Notes under the pieces: model-generated
The model's database searches: none
What the model was told of the DNA's origin: nothing
The model's input: the letters and a program-made list of their open reading frames with translations, nothing else
Source: Sulfuriferula plumbiphila
Lineage (GTDB): Bacteria; Pseudomonadota; Gammaproteobacteria; Burkholderiales; Sulfuriferulaceae
Reading direction: 5' to 3'
DNA length: 64,000 nucleotides
Assembly (NCBI RefSeq): GCF_009938015.1
Contig: NZ_AP021884.1
Location: 744,001 to 808,000, forward strand
Shown: positions 35,812-43,788 of the stretch, in pieces
How the letters are laid out: every line of letters starts with the position of its first letter
How positions within the stretch are numbered: the stretch's first letter is position 1
Made by a program: the position numbers and the translations under genes

Positions 35812-36120
35812 ATGATTGAGCTGGTTGTTGTGGCCGCGCTGGGCGCGCTTGCCTGGTTCTGGCTGGACAGCCTGAAAACCCGCGAAATCGCCATCGCCGC
35901 GGCGAAACGCGCGTGCACCATTGACGCCGTGCAACTGCTCGATGACACCGTGGCAATGGCGTCAATACGCCTGGCGCGCAATTCTCAAGGGCAAGTTACC
36001 CTGCGGCGTTTCTACCGTTTTGAATTCAGCGATACCGGAGATAACCGCCGCGGCGGTGTGGTGCTGATGCTGGGCAGCACGGTGGAGAATGTCAGGCTGG
36101 GGAATGTCTGGATGGTTTAA
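35812..36120 (+). CDS. DUF3301 family membrane protein
   Basis: A 102-residue protein with one N-terminal transmembrane helix (about 3-20) and a short soluble domain containing CTIDAVQLLDDTVAMASIRLARNSQGQVTLRRFYRFEFS, the family's conserved block. No function is known. It follows rhlE by 14 bases. A strong hairpin lies just after the stop. Confidence 0.85.
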   Translation: MIELVVVAALGALAWFWLDSLKTREIAIAAAKRACTIDAVQLLDDTVAMASIRLARNSQGQVTLRRFYRFEFSDTGDNRRGGVVLMLGSTVENVRLGNVWMV

Positions 36121-36144
36121 CCCGGATTCGCTGGTTCATGGGCG

Positions 36145-36169
36145 GCAGCTTGCACAAGACGCAAGCTGC
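36145..36169 (+). terminator. Hairpin after the DUF3301 gene
   Basis: GCAGCTTGC and GCAAGCTGC form a perfect 9-bp stem with a 7-base loop, 24 bases after the stop codon. No T run follows, so termination may be Rho-assisted. Confidence 0.45.
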
Positions 36170-36253
36170 TGCGGAGCACAAACACTGCTCGTCCGAATCT
36201 CGCGCTCGACCCGCTCAGACGAAGCGGTGCAGCAGGGGATTCAGACAGCCGCG

Positions 36254-36403
36254 CTACCTGGCCTCGATTTCCAGCACCGCCAGGCTGATATGCCTGCCCA
36301 GTTGTTCATTAAACCTAGAAACCGCAGTTGGACGCACCAGCGGGCGCGTAGCGATGTCACCCAAAAGGTGAATGCGAACGAAGGCGGAACACTCAGTATT
36401 CAT
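36254..36403 (-). CDS. Orphan 49-codon ORF
   Basis: ATG at 36403 to TAG at 36254. The product (NTECSAFVRIHLLGDIATRP and onward) has protein-like composition with mixed hydrophobic and charged residues and a GAGAAT element upstream. I recognise no family. It may be a fragment of a larger gene. Confidence 0.25.
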   Translation of the reverse strand: MNTECSAFVRIHLLGDIATRPLVRPTAVSRFNEQLGRHISLAVLEIEAR

Positions 36404-36499
36404 GCGATTCTCATGAGGGAAATGAGTGGTCAACTACGGTTTTTAGATTAAATCCTGACCAGTCCTTGTAAGCGCCGAGCCTGGTTGCGACGGCGTTCT

Positions 36500-36631
36500 T
36501 CATCTCAAAATCGTTCTTGCCATCTTGTCGGCAGGGTAGTCGCGTACCGGGTTTTCAGCGGCATCTGCAGCGTTCAGCGGCAGAAATAACAGCGGCGCGA
36601 ACAATCGACACAGGACGTGAATTATCTTCAT
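36500..36631 (-). CDS. Orphan 43-codon ORF with signal peptide
   Basis: ATG at 36631 encodes MKIIHVLCRLFAPLLFLPL followed by NAADAAENP, a good Sec signal and cleavage site, then 18 more residues to a stop. It looks like the 5' end of an exported-protein gene cut short. The ribosome site is weak. Its start lies ten bases from the left 14-bp repeat. Confidence 0.3.
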   Translation of the reverse strand: MKIIHVLCRLFAPLLFLPLNAADAAENPVRDYPADKMARTILR

Positions 36632-36641
36632 GATGGGGCTA

Positions 36642-37690
36642 TATGGACGCTTCCCGATTGCCAAGGGTTTTTGCTGTGTTTTGGTAAACAAGACAAGGCT
36701 GCAGTTCTATATCCGGCCTTGTTGCAGGCTATTTCCCTGCGGGCCCCGATGGAATTCGCTGACTTACCCCTCATTCTCCTGGCGGACTATTGATGTCCAG
36801 CTCATCATTCAGGTTCAGCAAGCCACGGTCTGACCTGTTTGCCATCACACACAATTACCTATCGCAACCTTTCAGCATTCACTCCTGTGTTCGTTATTCT
36901 TTGACTGCCCAGTGCATGGCCCTATGCTGGCCTGATGCTGACCCAGTCGCCCTGGTACGCCCGGTCATGGGCCAGCATCGCCCAGATCATTCGCGCCATC
37001 TTGTTGGCCAGCGCGACCACCACCACATTGGATGGCCTGCGCTTGCCTAATTCGTCAACCCACGCCCCAGGTTGCTTGGCGTGTACCAATACCGAGCGGG
37101 CGCCGTGGATGAGCAGGGTTCGCAAATAGGTGTCACCACGCTTGCTGATGCCCAGTAGCCTCGTCTTCCCGCCCGTGCCGGTTTGCCCAGGCACCAAGCC
37201 CACCCAAGCCGCAAACTCACGGCCTGACTTGAAGGCTTTGGCATCGCCCATCGTGGCCACCGCAGCGGTGGCGGTCAACAGGCCCACACCGGGAATGTCA
37301 GCAATGGCGCGGGCCGCCTTGTCCACCTTTAACCAGCTTTTAAGCTTGAGCTCAATTCCCGCGATTTGCATATCCAGCTCCGTAATGCGCTGCCACTGAT
37401 CACGCAGGGCTTCGATCACGATGCCTGGCAAAATGCTCCAGAAACTTCTCGCGTTTGAGCTGCAAACTCACCATCTCTCCCGTCTCAATATCAACCCAAT
37501 GCAGTTGAAATACCCGTTTTGCAATATCAATGCCGACTACGCCATGCTTCATGATGGATCCTCGGGTTTGCCTGTGAAGAACTTCATGTTCCTCCCGATT
37601 TGGCACTTAGATGCCGTCGGCCCATGAGGATCCACCTTCGCCCCACCCTACGCCACCTCAGTAGCCCGTCGCCGGGGGGAAGCGTCCATA
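36642..37690 (-). mobile_element. IS110/IS1111-family remnant bounded by 14-bp inverted repeats
   Basis: TATGGACGCTTCCC (36642-36655) and GGGAAGCGTCCATA (37677-37690) are a perfect 14-bp inverted repeat flanking the broken transposase gene, 1049 bases apart. IS1111-subgroup elements carry subterminal inverted repeats of roughly this size, unlike other IS110 members. An additional 9-bp pair (TGGATCCTC 37555, GAGGATCCA 37626) lies just upstream of the ORF. Element ends are not proven, since no second copy is available for comparison. Confidence 0.5.
36922..37552 (-). pseudogene. IS110-family transposase, internally deleted and frameshifted
   Basis: Two frames cover the two ends of one transposase. 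37400-37552 encodes the N-terminus (MKHGVVGIDIAKRVFQLHW, with the first catalytic Asp). 36922-37431 encodes the C-terminal domain (ADIPGVGLLTATAAVATMGDAKAFKSG and GISKRGDTYLRTLLIHGARS). Family proteins are about 340 residues; here roughly 120 central residues, including most of the DEDD domain, are missing, and the two halves are in different frames. Transposition activity is therefore lost. Confidence 0.88.
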
Positions 37691-37760
37691 CCATTCTCCT
37701 CCAATATCCGGGCAAGTCTGTATGATGCCGCACAGCCTGGTACGGCGAAATGGTACGGCG

Positions 37761-38459
37761 CTACCACCACTTTTCGAAAATGATACGGCTGGCGGGCACG
37801 GCAAGGCTCTCCAGCACGGCACCGACATCTTCCACCATGCCTGGCGGTCCGCACAGATAATAGAGCGTCTCGGCACTCATGGCGGCGCTTTTCAGCAGCT
37901 CTGCGTCGATGCGCCCGGTGCGCCCATGCCATGTGTCATCGGGCTGGGTGACAGTGATCAGGCTACGCAGATTGACGTGGTGCTGGGTGAGGTGTTCGAT
38001 TTCACTACGAAACAGGAACTCGTCCGGATTGGGGATGCTGTACACCAGCGTGGCCTGGGTGGCGGGCACGGCATCGGCAATGTAGCGGAAAATGCTGATG
38101 AGCGGCGTGACGCCGACACCTGCGCCCACCAGCACCACGCGCTGGCTCATTTCCGGCTGATAGACGAAAACCCCCTGGCCGCCGGAAATGCGCACGGTAT
38201 CGCCGATTTTGGCATGCTCATGCAGCCAGTGTGTGACAGGGTGGCGCGTGCTGGATTTGATTGCAAGTTCCAGGCTGTGGGTGAGCACTGGCGAGGAGGT
38301 CATCGAATAGCCACCGACCTGGGTTTCGCCATCAATCTCGACGTACAGGTCTATCCATTGGCCGGCGAGAAAGCGGAATGGGGGGGTGTCCACGCCAAGC
38401 CGGAACGATTTGACGCTGGGGGTTTCCTGCTGGATGTGGGTGATGGTTGCGTTAAACAA
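37761..38459 (-). CDS. FAD/NAD(P)-binding oxidoreductase (ferredoxin reductase-like)
   Basis: A 232-residue flavoprotein reductase without an iron-sulfur domain. The FAD domain has GYSMTSSP near residue 50 in place of the common RxYS. The nucleotide domain has VLVGAGVGVTPLISIFRY and the C-terminal LCGPPGMVEDVGAVL. It could reduce a flavodoxin, ferredoxin or a small electron carrier. A TTG at 38459 is the start that gives the family-like FNATITHI opening and has an AGGGA site. It follows msrB by 55 bases on the same strand and may supply its electrons, which is inference. Confidence 0.8.
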   Translation of the reverse strand: MFNATITHIQQETPSVKSFRLGVDTPPFRFLAGQWIDLYVEIDGETQVGGYSMTSSPVLTHSLELAIKSSTRHPVTHWLHEHAKIGDTVRISGGQGVFVYQPEMSQRVVLVGAGVGVTPLISIFRYIADAVPATQATLVYSIPNPDEFLFRSEIEHLTQHHVNLRSLITVTQPDDTWHGRTGRIDAELLKSAAMSAETLYYLCGPPGMVEDVGAVLESLAVPASRIIFEKWW

Positions 38460-38514
38460 GGCTGTCCCTGACTGGTTGCTATGGTTATGGTTGCACAGTT
38501 TGTTTGGAACGCAG

Positions 38515-38913
38515 TTACTTCTTTGCCTCGAAATCCAGCGCGGCCGAGTTGATGCAATAGCGCAGCCCGCCTGGTGCCGGGCCGTCTGCAAACACATGTC
38601 CCAGATGGCTGCCGCAGTGACGGCAATGCACTTCGGTGCGCGCCATCAGCAGGCTGTTGTCCTGACTGGTTTCCACGGCAGACTGGTCGAGCGGCTGCCA
38701 GAAACTTGGCCAGCCGGTGCCTGAGTCAAATTTGGTATCGGCGTCGAACAGCGCCTCGCCGCAGCACGCGCAACGGTAGGTGCCTGCATCCTTGAGGTCC
38801 CAGTATTTACCGGTGAAAGCGCGTTCGGTACCATGCTCGCGGCAGATATGGTATTGCTCGGGAGTGAGCCTTTCGCGCAGAGCCTGTTCATCCAGAATTA
38901 ATTTGTCAGCCAT
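38515..38913 (-). CDS. msrB: Peptide methionine (R)-S-oxide reductase MsrB
   Basis: A 132-residue MsrB. Zinc is held by Cys48-x-x-Cys51 (CACC) and a second pair in [10 protein letters not shown]. The catalytic Cys120 is in [27 protein letters not shown] and [13 protein letters not shown] are family hallmarks. No signal peptide. The gene faces away from the rubrerythrin operon across a short divergent region with the PerR-like box. Confidence 0.95.
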   Translation of the reverse strand: MADKLILDEQALRERLTPEQYHICREHGTERAFTGKYWDLKDAGTYRCACCGEALFDADTKFDSGTGWPSFWQPLDQSAVETSQDNSLLMARTEVHCRHCGSHLGHVFADGPAPGGLRYCINSAALDFEAKK

Positions 38914-38994
38914 TTGGATTCCTTTTAAACAAGATAGAATTATGACCGCAGATGGGCAGCAAATGGCAAGAAATCAAATTTCACAGTTTTGGCG

Positions 38995-39024
38995 TTGACA
39001 TTCCCGCCAATTGTGATCTATATT
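38995..39024 (+). promoter_or_regulatory. Sigma-70 promoter of the rubrerythrin operon
   Basis: A perfect -35 TTGACA (38995-39000) and -10 TATATT (39019-39024) are separated by 18 bases, about 90 bases upstream of the rubrerythrin start. It is one of the strongest promoter matches in the window. Confidence 0.75.
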
Positions 39025-39035
39025 GTGTTTACAGT

Positions 39036-39050
39036 TTAGATTTAGTCTAA
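39036..39050 (+). promoter_or_regulatory. PerR/Fur-family-like operator
   Basis: TTAGATTTAGTCTAA is an interrupted palindrome with TTAGA and TCTAA arms and 15-bp length like PerR boxes (TTATAATNATTATAA). It begins 12 bases after the -10, where a repressor would block transcription start. Regulation of rubrerythrin genes by PerR is common; the regulator here is unverified. Confidence 0.5.
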
Positions 39051-39112
39051 TCTGTTCGATGTTCGTATTATCGAGCTTCGCGTTACCTGAACGTTACCTG
39101 AGGAGATTTACC

Positions 39113-39532
39113 ATGCAGCTCAAAGGTTCAAAAACTGAAACAAGTCTGAAAGAAGCGTTTGCCGGCGAATCCCAAGCCAACCGTCGTTACCTGTATTTTG
39201 CAGCAAAAGCGGATGTGGAAGGCCAAAATGACGTCGCCGCCGTGTTCCGCTCCACTGCCGAAGGTGAAACCGGCCACGCGCACGGCCATCTGGAGTACCT
39301 GGAGGCCTGTGGCGACCCGGCTACCGGCCTGCCCATCGGCGCCAGCCGAGACAATCTGAAAGCGTCGGTCGCGGGTGAAACCCACGAGTACACCGACATG
39401 TATCCAGGCATGGCCAAAACCGCGCGTGAAGAAGGCTTTGACGAAATTGCCGACTGGTTTGAAACCTTGGCCAAGGCCGAGCGCTCCCACGCCGGCCGTT
39501 TCCAGAAGGCGCTGGACGCACTGGTTGACTAA
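39113..39532 (+). CDS. Rubrerythrin-family diiron protein (erythrin, no rubredoxin domain)
   Basis: A 139-residue four-helix diiron protein with Glu-x-x-His motifs in [31 protein letters not shown] and [11 protein letters not shown], the expected metal ligands. The C-terminal rubredoxin domain of classical rubrerythrin is absent, so electrons must come from a partner, possibly the Fe-S protein encoded next. It probably reduces hydrogen peroxide in the cytoplasm. The ATG at 39113 has an AGGAGA site; the longer frame upstream overlaps the promoter region. Confidence 0.93.
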   Translation: MQLKGSKTETSLKEAFAGESQANRRYLYFAAKADVEGQNDVAAVFRSTAEGETGHAHGHLEYLEACGDPATGLPIGASRDNLKASVAGETHEYTDMYPGMAKTAREEGFDEIADWFETLAKAERSHAGRFQKALDALVD

Positions 39533-39641
39533 ACCCCGACCATTGCGGCTGTGAATTAGCGCAATTACACTGCGGGTTGTGGCTGTGACATGCACACACG
39601 ACTCGCAGGTTTCAACCCTGTTTGCACTCAGAGAACAAAAA

Positions 39642-40967
39642 ATGACCGTGCGCGAAGGTAATCTGCAGGCCCCTACCCGCCATCCGCTGGATTGGCAAAA
39701 TCCCGATTTTTATAATGAAGCTGCGCTGTTCCACGAAATGGAACGCGTTTTCGATTTGTGTCATGGCTGCCGCCGCTGCGTGTCACTGTGTACGACGTTT
39801 CCGACGCTGTTTGACCTGGTGGATGAGTCGCCCACGCTGGAAGTGGACGGCGTTAACAAACAGGATTACTGGAAGGTGGTGGATCAATGCTACCTGTGTG
39901 ACCTGTGTTACATGACCAAATGCCCGTATGTGCCACCGCACCCATGGAATCTGGATTTCCCTCATACCATGCTGCGCGCCAAGGCGGTCAAGTTCAAGCA
40001 AGGTGATACCCGATTCCGCGACAAGCTGCTCTCCAGCACCGATGCCATGGGCAAGCTGGCTTCCATCCCGGTGGTGGTGCAGGCAGTCAACGCGGTGATG
40101 AAAAACCCCGCCGCACGCAAGCTCATGGATGACACGCTGGGTATCCATCGGGATCAGGCATTACCGGAATACGACAGCGCCAAATTTCGCAGCACCGCGC
40201 GTCCCGACAGCAGTTTCCCCAGCCGCGCTGGCGCGCAGACGCCCGGCAAAGTAGCGATATACGCCACCTGCTATGTGAACTATAACGAACCAGGCATCGG
40301 CCATGATTTGTTAAAGATACTGGCGCACAACGAAATTCCCAGCGTGCTGGTGGAAAAGGAATCCTGCTGCGGGATGCCCAAGCTGGAACTGGGGGATCTG
40401 GAAACCGTGGAAAAGCACAAGAACGTGAATATTCCGCACCTGGCCAGGCTGGCGCGGGAGGGCTATGCCATTCTCACCGCCGTGCCGTCATGCACGCTGA
40501 TGTACAAACAGGAGCTGCCGCTGATGTTTCCCGATGACGCTGATGTGCAGGCGGTGAAAGCAGCGATGTGGGATCCGTTTGAGTACCTGATGGCGCGTCA
40601 GGCTGACGGTTTTCTCAAGACCGATTTCGTCAGGCCGCTGGGCAAGGTGGCTTACCACGTGCCCTGTCATCAGCGCGTGCAAAACATCGGCAATAAAACC
40701 CGCGACAGCCTGAAACTGGCGGGCGCCGAGGTCACCATGGTGGAGCGCTGCTCCGGCCACGATGGTACCTGGGGGGTGAAAACGGAGTACTACCCCAACG
40801 CGATGAAAATTGGCAGCCCGGTGTTCAAGCAGATGGCTGCTGCCGATCCGGACTATATCAGTTCGGACTGCGCCATTGCTGCACGCCACATTCAGCACGG
40901 CATGGGTGAGAACCACGCACAGAAGGCGCATCCCATCACTTTGATGCGCATCGCCTACGGACTATAA
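39642..40967 (+). CDS. Iron-sulfur protein with two [4Fe-4S] sites and CCG domains (GlpC/HdrD-like)
   Basis: A 441-residue protein. Two ferredoxin-type sites are at Cys40/43/46/50 (CHGCRRCVSLC) and Cys83/86/89/94 (CYLCDLCYMTKC). Two cysteine-rich CCG-type domains follow, the first around ESCCGMPKLELGD near residue 245 and the second around PCHQRVQ and ERCSGHDG near 345-370. It resembles the heterodisulfide reductase D / GlpC electron-transfer subunits but stands without a flavoprotein partner. Its place after rubrerythrin suggests it feeds electrons to it. The start at 39642 follows an AGAGAACAAAAA leader. Confidence 0.88.
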   Translation: MTVREGNLQAPTRHPLDWQNPDFYNEAALFHEMERVFDLCHGCRRCVSLCTTFPTLFDLVDESPTLEVDGVNKQDYWKVVDQCYLCDLCYMTKCPYVPPHPWNLDFPHTMLRAKAVKFKQGDTRFRDKLLSSTDAMGKLASIPVVVQAVNAVMKNPAARKLMDDTLGIHRDQALPEYDSAKFRSTARPDSSFPSRAGAQTPGKVAIYATCYVNYNEPGIGHDLLKILAHNEIPSVLVEKESCCGMPKLELGDLETVEKHKNVNIPHLARLAREGYAILTAVPSCTLMYKQELPLMFPDDADVQAVKAAMWDPFEYLMARQADGFLKTDFVRPLGKVAYHVPCHQRVQNIGNKTRDSLKLAGAEVTMVERCSGHDGTWGVKTEYYPNAMKIGSPVFKQMAAADPDYISSDCAIAARHIQHGMGENHAQKAHPITLMRIAYGL

Positions 40968-40977
40968 GGAGCAATGC

Positions 40978-41283
40978 ATGAGCAGTGAAGCTTACCACGA
41001 GCCTGTCGACAAGCTGTCCGCCGCGACGCAGGACATGCACCGCGCAATCGTGTCGCTGATGGAGGAGCTGGAGGCGGTCGACTGGTACAACCAGCGTGTG
41101 GATGCGTGTACCGACGCTGAACTCAAGGCGATCCTCGAACATAATCGTGACGAGGAGAAAGAGCATGCGGTGATGGTGCTGGAATGGATACGCCGTCAGG
41201 ATCCAAGGCTGGATCACGAATTGCGCGAGACTTTGTTTAAACAGGGCCGCATCGCCGGCCAGCACGCGGATGAGGAGAAATGA
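40978..41283 (+). CDS. Encapsulated-ferritin-like (EncFtn) protein
   Basis: A 101-residue, two-helix ferritin-like protein that should form the iron site between two subunits. It retains the known EncFtn ferroxidase and gateway residues: Glu29, Glu30, Glu32, Trp36, Tyr37, Glu60 and His63, in MEELEAVDWYNQRVDA and HNRDEEKEHAVMVLEW. EncFtn normally carries a short C-terminal peptide that docks it in an encapsulin shell. This one ends at GQHADEEK without such an obvious peptide, and no encapsulin gene is nearby. It follows the Fe-S protein gene by 10 bases. Confidence 0.87.
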   Translation: MSSEAYHEPVDKLSAATQDMHRAIVSLMEELEAVDWYNQRVDACTDAELKAILEHNRDEEKEHAVMVLEWIRRQDPRLDHELRETLFKQGRIAGQHADEEK

Positions 41284-41284
41284 T

Positions 41285-41872
41285 ATGGGGCGGATTACCC
41301 GGGACAGCTTGATGACACTGGAAGCCTACGCCAAAGCGCGCCCCGCCATGCGCGCACAGACCATCGAGCACAAGAAAAATCGCCGGGTCCAGCTGGGCGA
41401 GCATGTGGCGCTGATGTTCGAGGACGAACTCACCCTGCGTTACCAGATCCAGGAAATGTTGCGTGTGGAAAAAACCTTCCACGAAGAGGGTATTCAGGAC
41501 GAGCTCAATGCCTACACCCCGCTGGTACCGGACGGCAACAACTGGAAAGCCACCATGCTTATCGAATACCCTGACGTGGATGAGCGCCGCGCGATGCTCG
41601 CCCGGCTCAAGGGGATTGAAGACAAGGTTTATGTGCAGGTAGCAGGTCACGCACGCGTTTACGCCATTGCCGATGAAGACATGGAACGCGAAAACGAGGA
41701 AAAAACCTCATCGGTACATTTCCTGCGGTTTGATCTGCAACCAGCGATGGTGGAATCGCTCAAGGCGGGTGCGGCACTGGCTATGGGGGTGGATCATCCC
41801 GCCTATACTGCACATGTGGACGCAGTGTCCGCCGCGACACGCGCATCATTGATGTCGGATTTATCCATTTAG
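41285..41872 (+). CDS. DUF3501 family protein
   Basis: A 195-residue cytoplasmic protein. Conserved-looking parts are LMTLEAYAKARPAMRAQTIEHKKNRRVQLGEHVALMFED and VEKTFHEEGIQDELNAYTPLVPDGNNWKATMLIEYPD. It recurs in Proteobacteria beside rubrerythrin and the GlpC/HdrD-like Fe-S gene. The function is unknown, probably a structural or assembly partner of the operon's redox system. The ATG at 41285 follows a GAGGAGA site that sits within the EncFtn 3' end. Confidence 0.88.
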   Translation: MGRITRDSLMTLEAYAKARPAMRAQTIEHKKNRRVQLGEHVALMFEDELTLRYQIQEMLRVEKTFHEEGIQDELNAYTPLVPDGNNWKATMLIEYPDVDERRAMLARLKGIEDKVYVQVAGHARVYAIADEDMERENEEKTSSVHFLRFDLQPAMVESLKAGAALAMGVDHPAYTAHVDAVSAATRASLMSDLSI

Positions 41873-41933
41873 CTTCTGCGGCTGGTTTGACGCCAAAAAT
41901 ACTGCTGACCGGATTGAAGATGGGGAGGATATC

Positions 41934-43145
41934 GTGCTCGACAACATGATGATCAATCGTTTTAAATCCGGCCTGGGCGGCCAATCGTTACCGCTGTCTA
42001 TCCGGTTCTGGAATGGCGAGACGCTGCGCTTTGGCGAACGTGCCAGCGTGCTGCTGTCGCTCAATTCAGCTAGGGCGGCGGCATCCTTATCCAAACCCAC
42101 TCTGGGCAAGTTCGCGCGCTGTTATGTCGAAGGCGAAATTGACCTGGAAGGCGACATCCACGAAATTCTCAGCCTGGGCGAAAAACTCTGCGCTGAGGGT
42201 GAATGCCTGGTGCAGGACAAAAAAGGCAGCCAGGCGTGGAAATGGTGGCGCCATACGCGCGCGCGCGACCGCAAGAACATCAGCTATCACTACGACGTTT
42301 CCAACGATTTCTACGCGCTGTGGCTGGATCAGAAACGGGTCTACTCTTGCGCCTATTTTCGTCACCCGGACGATACCCTGGAAGCCGCGCAAGAAGCCAA
42401 GCTCGATCATATCTGCAAAAAACTGATGCTGCAGTCCGGTGAAAGCCTGCTCGATATAGGCTGCGGCTGGGGCGGTCTGGTGCTGTGGGCGGCGCAGCAT
42501 TATGGCGTGCACGCGGTCGGCATCACCCTGTCGCAGAACCAGCATGACTATGTGCGCGAGCAAGTCAAGGCACGCGGGCTGGAGGGCAGGGTGGAAGTGC
42601 GTCTGATGGATTATCGCGATGTGCCGCCCGACATGCAGTTCGACAAGATTGCCAGCGTGGGCATGTTTGAACACGTGGGACGCGGTAATCTGGATGGCTA
42701 CTTCGACAAGATATTCAGCCTGCTCAAACCCGGCGGCCTGGTGATGAATCACGGCATTACCGCAGCCGGGCTGGATAGCCGGGGGCTGGGTAGCGGTATC
42801 TCCGAATTCATTGACGATTATGTGTTTCCCGGCGGCGAGCTGGTGCATGCTGCACGGGTCATCGAATCGCTGGCGCGCAGCGGGCTGGAATGCCTGGATG
42901 CGGAAAACCTGCGCCCCCACTATGCGCGCACCCTGTGGCAATGGGTACACCGGCTGGAGGCGCACAGCAGCGAGGCGCGACGCCTGATCGGCGAGCAGAA
43001 ATACCGTATCTGGCGTATCTACATGGCGGGCTCCGCCCACGCCTTCGATCGCGGCTGGATGGCGCTGTTTCAGATACTGGCTGGCAAACCCCTTGCCAAC
43101 GGCAGTTTGCCGTACCCGTTTACCCGCGATCACGTTTACACCTGA
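41934..43145 (+). CDS. cfa: Cyclopropane-fatty-acyl-phospholipid synthase
   Basis: A 403-residue SAM-dependent methyltransferase that adds a methylene bridge to unsaturated acyl chains of membrane lipids. The N-terminal lipid-binding part is followed by YHYDVSNDFYALWLD and the SAM site LLDIGCGWGGLVLWAA near residue 175. VGMFEHVGRGNLDGYF and HYARTLWQWVHRLEAH are also typical. A GTG start with GGGGAGG just upstream was chosen. Cyclopropanation helps acid and stress survival. Confidence 0.94.
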   Translation: MLDNMMINRFKSGLGGQSLPLSIRFWNGETLRFGERASVLLSLNSARAAASLSKPTLGKFARCYVEGEIDLEGDIHEILSLGEKLCAEGECLVQDKKGSQAWKWWRHTRARDRKNISYHYDVSNDFYALWLDQKRVYSCAYFRHPDDTLEAAQEAKLDHICKKLMLQSGESLLDIGCGWGGLVLWAAQHYGVHAVGITLSQNQHDYVREQVKARGLEGRVEVRLMDYRDVPPDMQFDKIASVGMFEHVGRGNLDGYFDKIFSLLKPGGLVMNHGITAAGLDSRGLGSGISEFIDDYVFPGGELVHAARVIESLARSGLECLDAENLRPHYARTLWQWVHRLEAHSSEARRLIGEQKYRIWRIYMAGSAHAFDRGWMALFQILAGKPLANGSLPYPFTRDHVYT

Positions 43146-43256
43146 AACCCTCTTTGGTGGAGTAACCGGTTCGCGCCATTATCCGCTCCACCCTCCATTT
43201 TGGCGTCTTCGCGTGCAGCTGCGGTGTATCATGCAGTTTTTTTGCGATGGATAATC

Positions 43257-43766
43257 ATGCGCCAACTTGTACGGCTCGCGTTGCTTGGAATGCTGGTTGC
43301 ACCCGCGTTTGCCCATGCGTGGGGACTGGGGTTTGACAGGGATATTGATGACCAGAAAAAGTCGGGGGAAGAATCGCAGACCCGGCTGCCGCCCTATCCC
43401 AAAGCCGGAAACCAGCAGGAGTTCTATGTGAGCGGCATCGCCGGGAATCATTATTTTGTGGACAAGACTACGCTGGATATGGGCAAGGATGGCGTGGTGC
43501 GCTACGTGCTGACCATAAAGGCGCGAGGTGGGGCGACCAATGTGAGTTTCGAGGGCATTCGCTGCGCTACCCGTGAACGCAAGATTTATGCGATTGGTCA
43601 CCCTGACGGTAGCTGGTCTCGCGCCCGTGACAGCCACTGGCAGCCAATCGCTTCAACTTCTCAGCTGTCTTATCATCGACCCCTTGCCGACGAATATTTG
43701 TGTCCGCAGGGGGAGATGGTGCACAGTCCGCAAGAGGCGCTCAGAAACATGCGCGCTGTATGGTAA
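43257..43766 (+). CDS. CNP1-like family exported protein
   Basis: A 169-residue protein with a signal peptide (about 1-21, ending AHA) and the CNP1-like domain, with LPPYPKAGNQQEFYVSG and YFVDKTTLDMGKDGVVRYVLTIKARGGATNVSFEGIRC as typical segments. The family is restricted mainly to Betaproteobacteria and has no known function; its members are probably periplasmic. The ATG at 43257 is preferred over one 57 bases earlier because the signal peptide starts there. Confidence 0.85.
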   Translation: MRQLVRLALLGMLVAPAFAHAWGLGFDRDIDDQKKSGEESQTRLPPYPKAGNQQEFYVSGIAGNHYFVDKTTLDMGKDGVVRYVLTIKARGGATNVSFEGIRCATRERKIYAIGHPDGSWSRARDSHWQPIASTSQLSYHRPLADEYLCPQGEMVHSPQEALRNMRAVW

Positions 43767-43788
43767 TTTGTCCGACAGACTAAAACGT

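Larger units (their letters stand above)
36121..36921. other. Gene-poor region left of the IS110 remnant
   Basis: About 800 bases with only orphan ORFs: a 49-codon frame (36254-36403, minus), a 43-codon frame with a signal-peptide start (36500-36631, minus) and a plus-strand frame through 36451 without similarity. It has a hairpin at 36145-36169, a second one (ACAAGGC with GCCTTGT, 36693-36722), and the left 14-bp repeat at 36642. The composition suggests degraded genes at a rearranged locus. Confidence 0.5.

Noticed and set aside
36089..36451. A 120-codon plus-strand frame after DUF3301
   Set aside because: It begins inside the DUF3301 gene, spans the hairpin and has no family resemblance or ribosome site.
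40978..43145. Encapsulin shell gene near the EncFtn-like gene
   Set aside because: Neighbouring genes are DUF3501 and cfa; neither has HK97-fold features.
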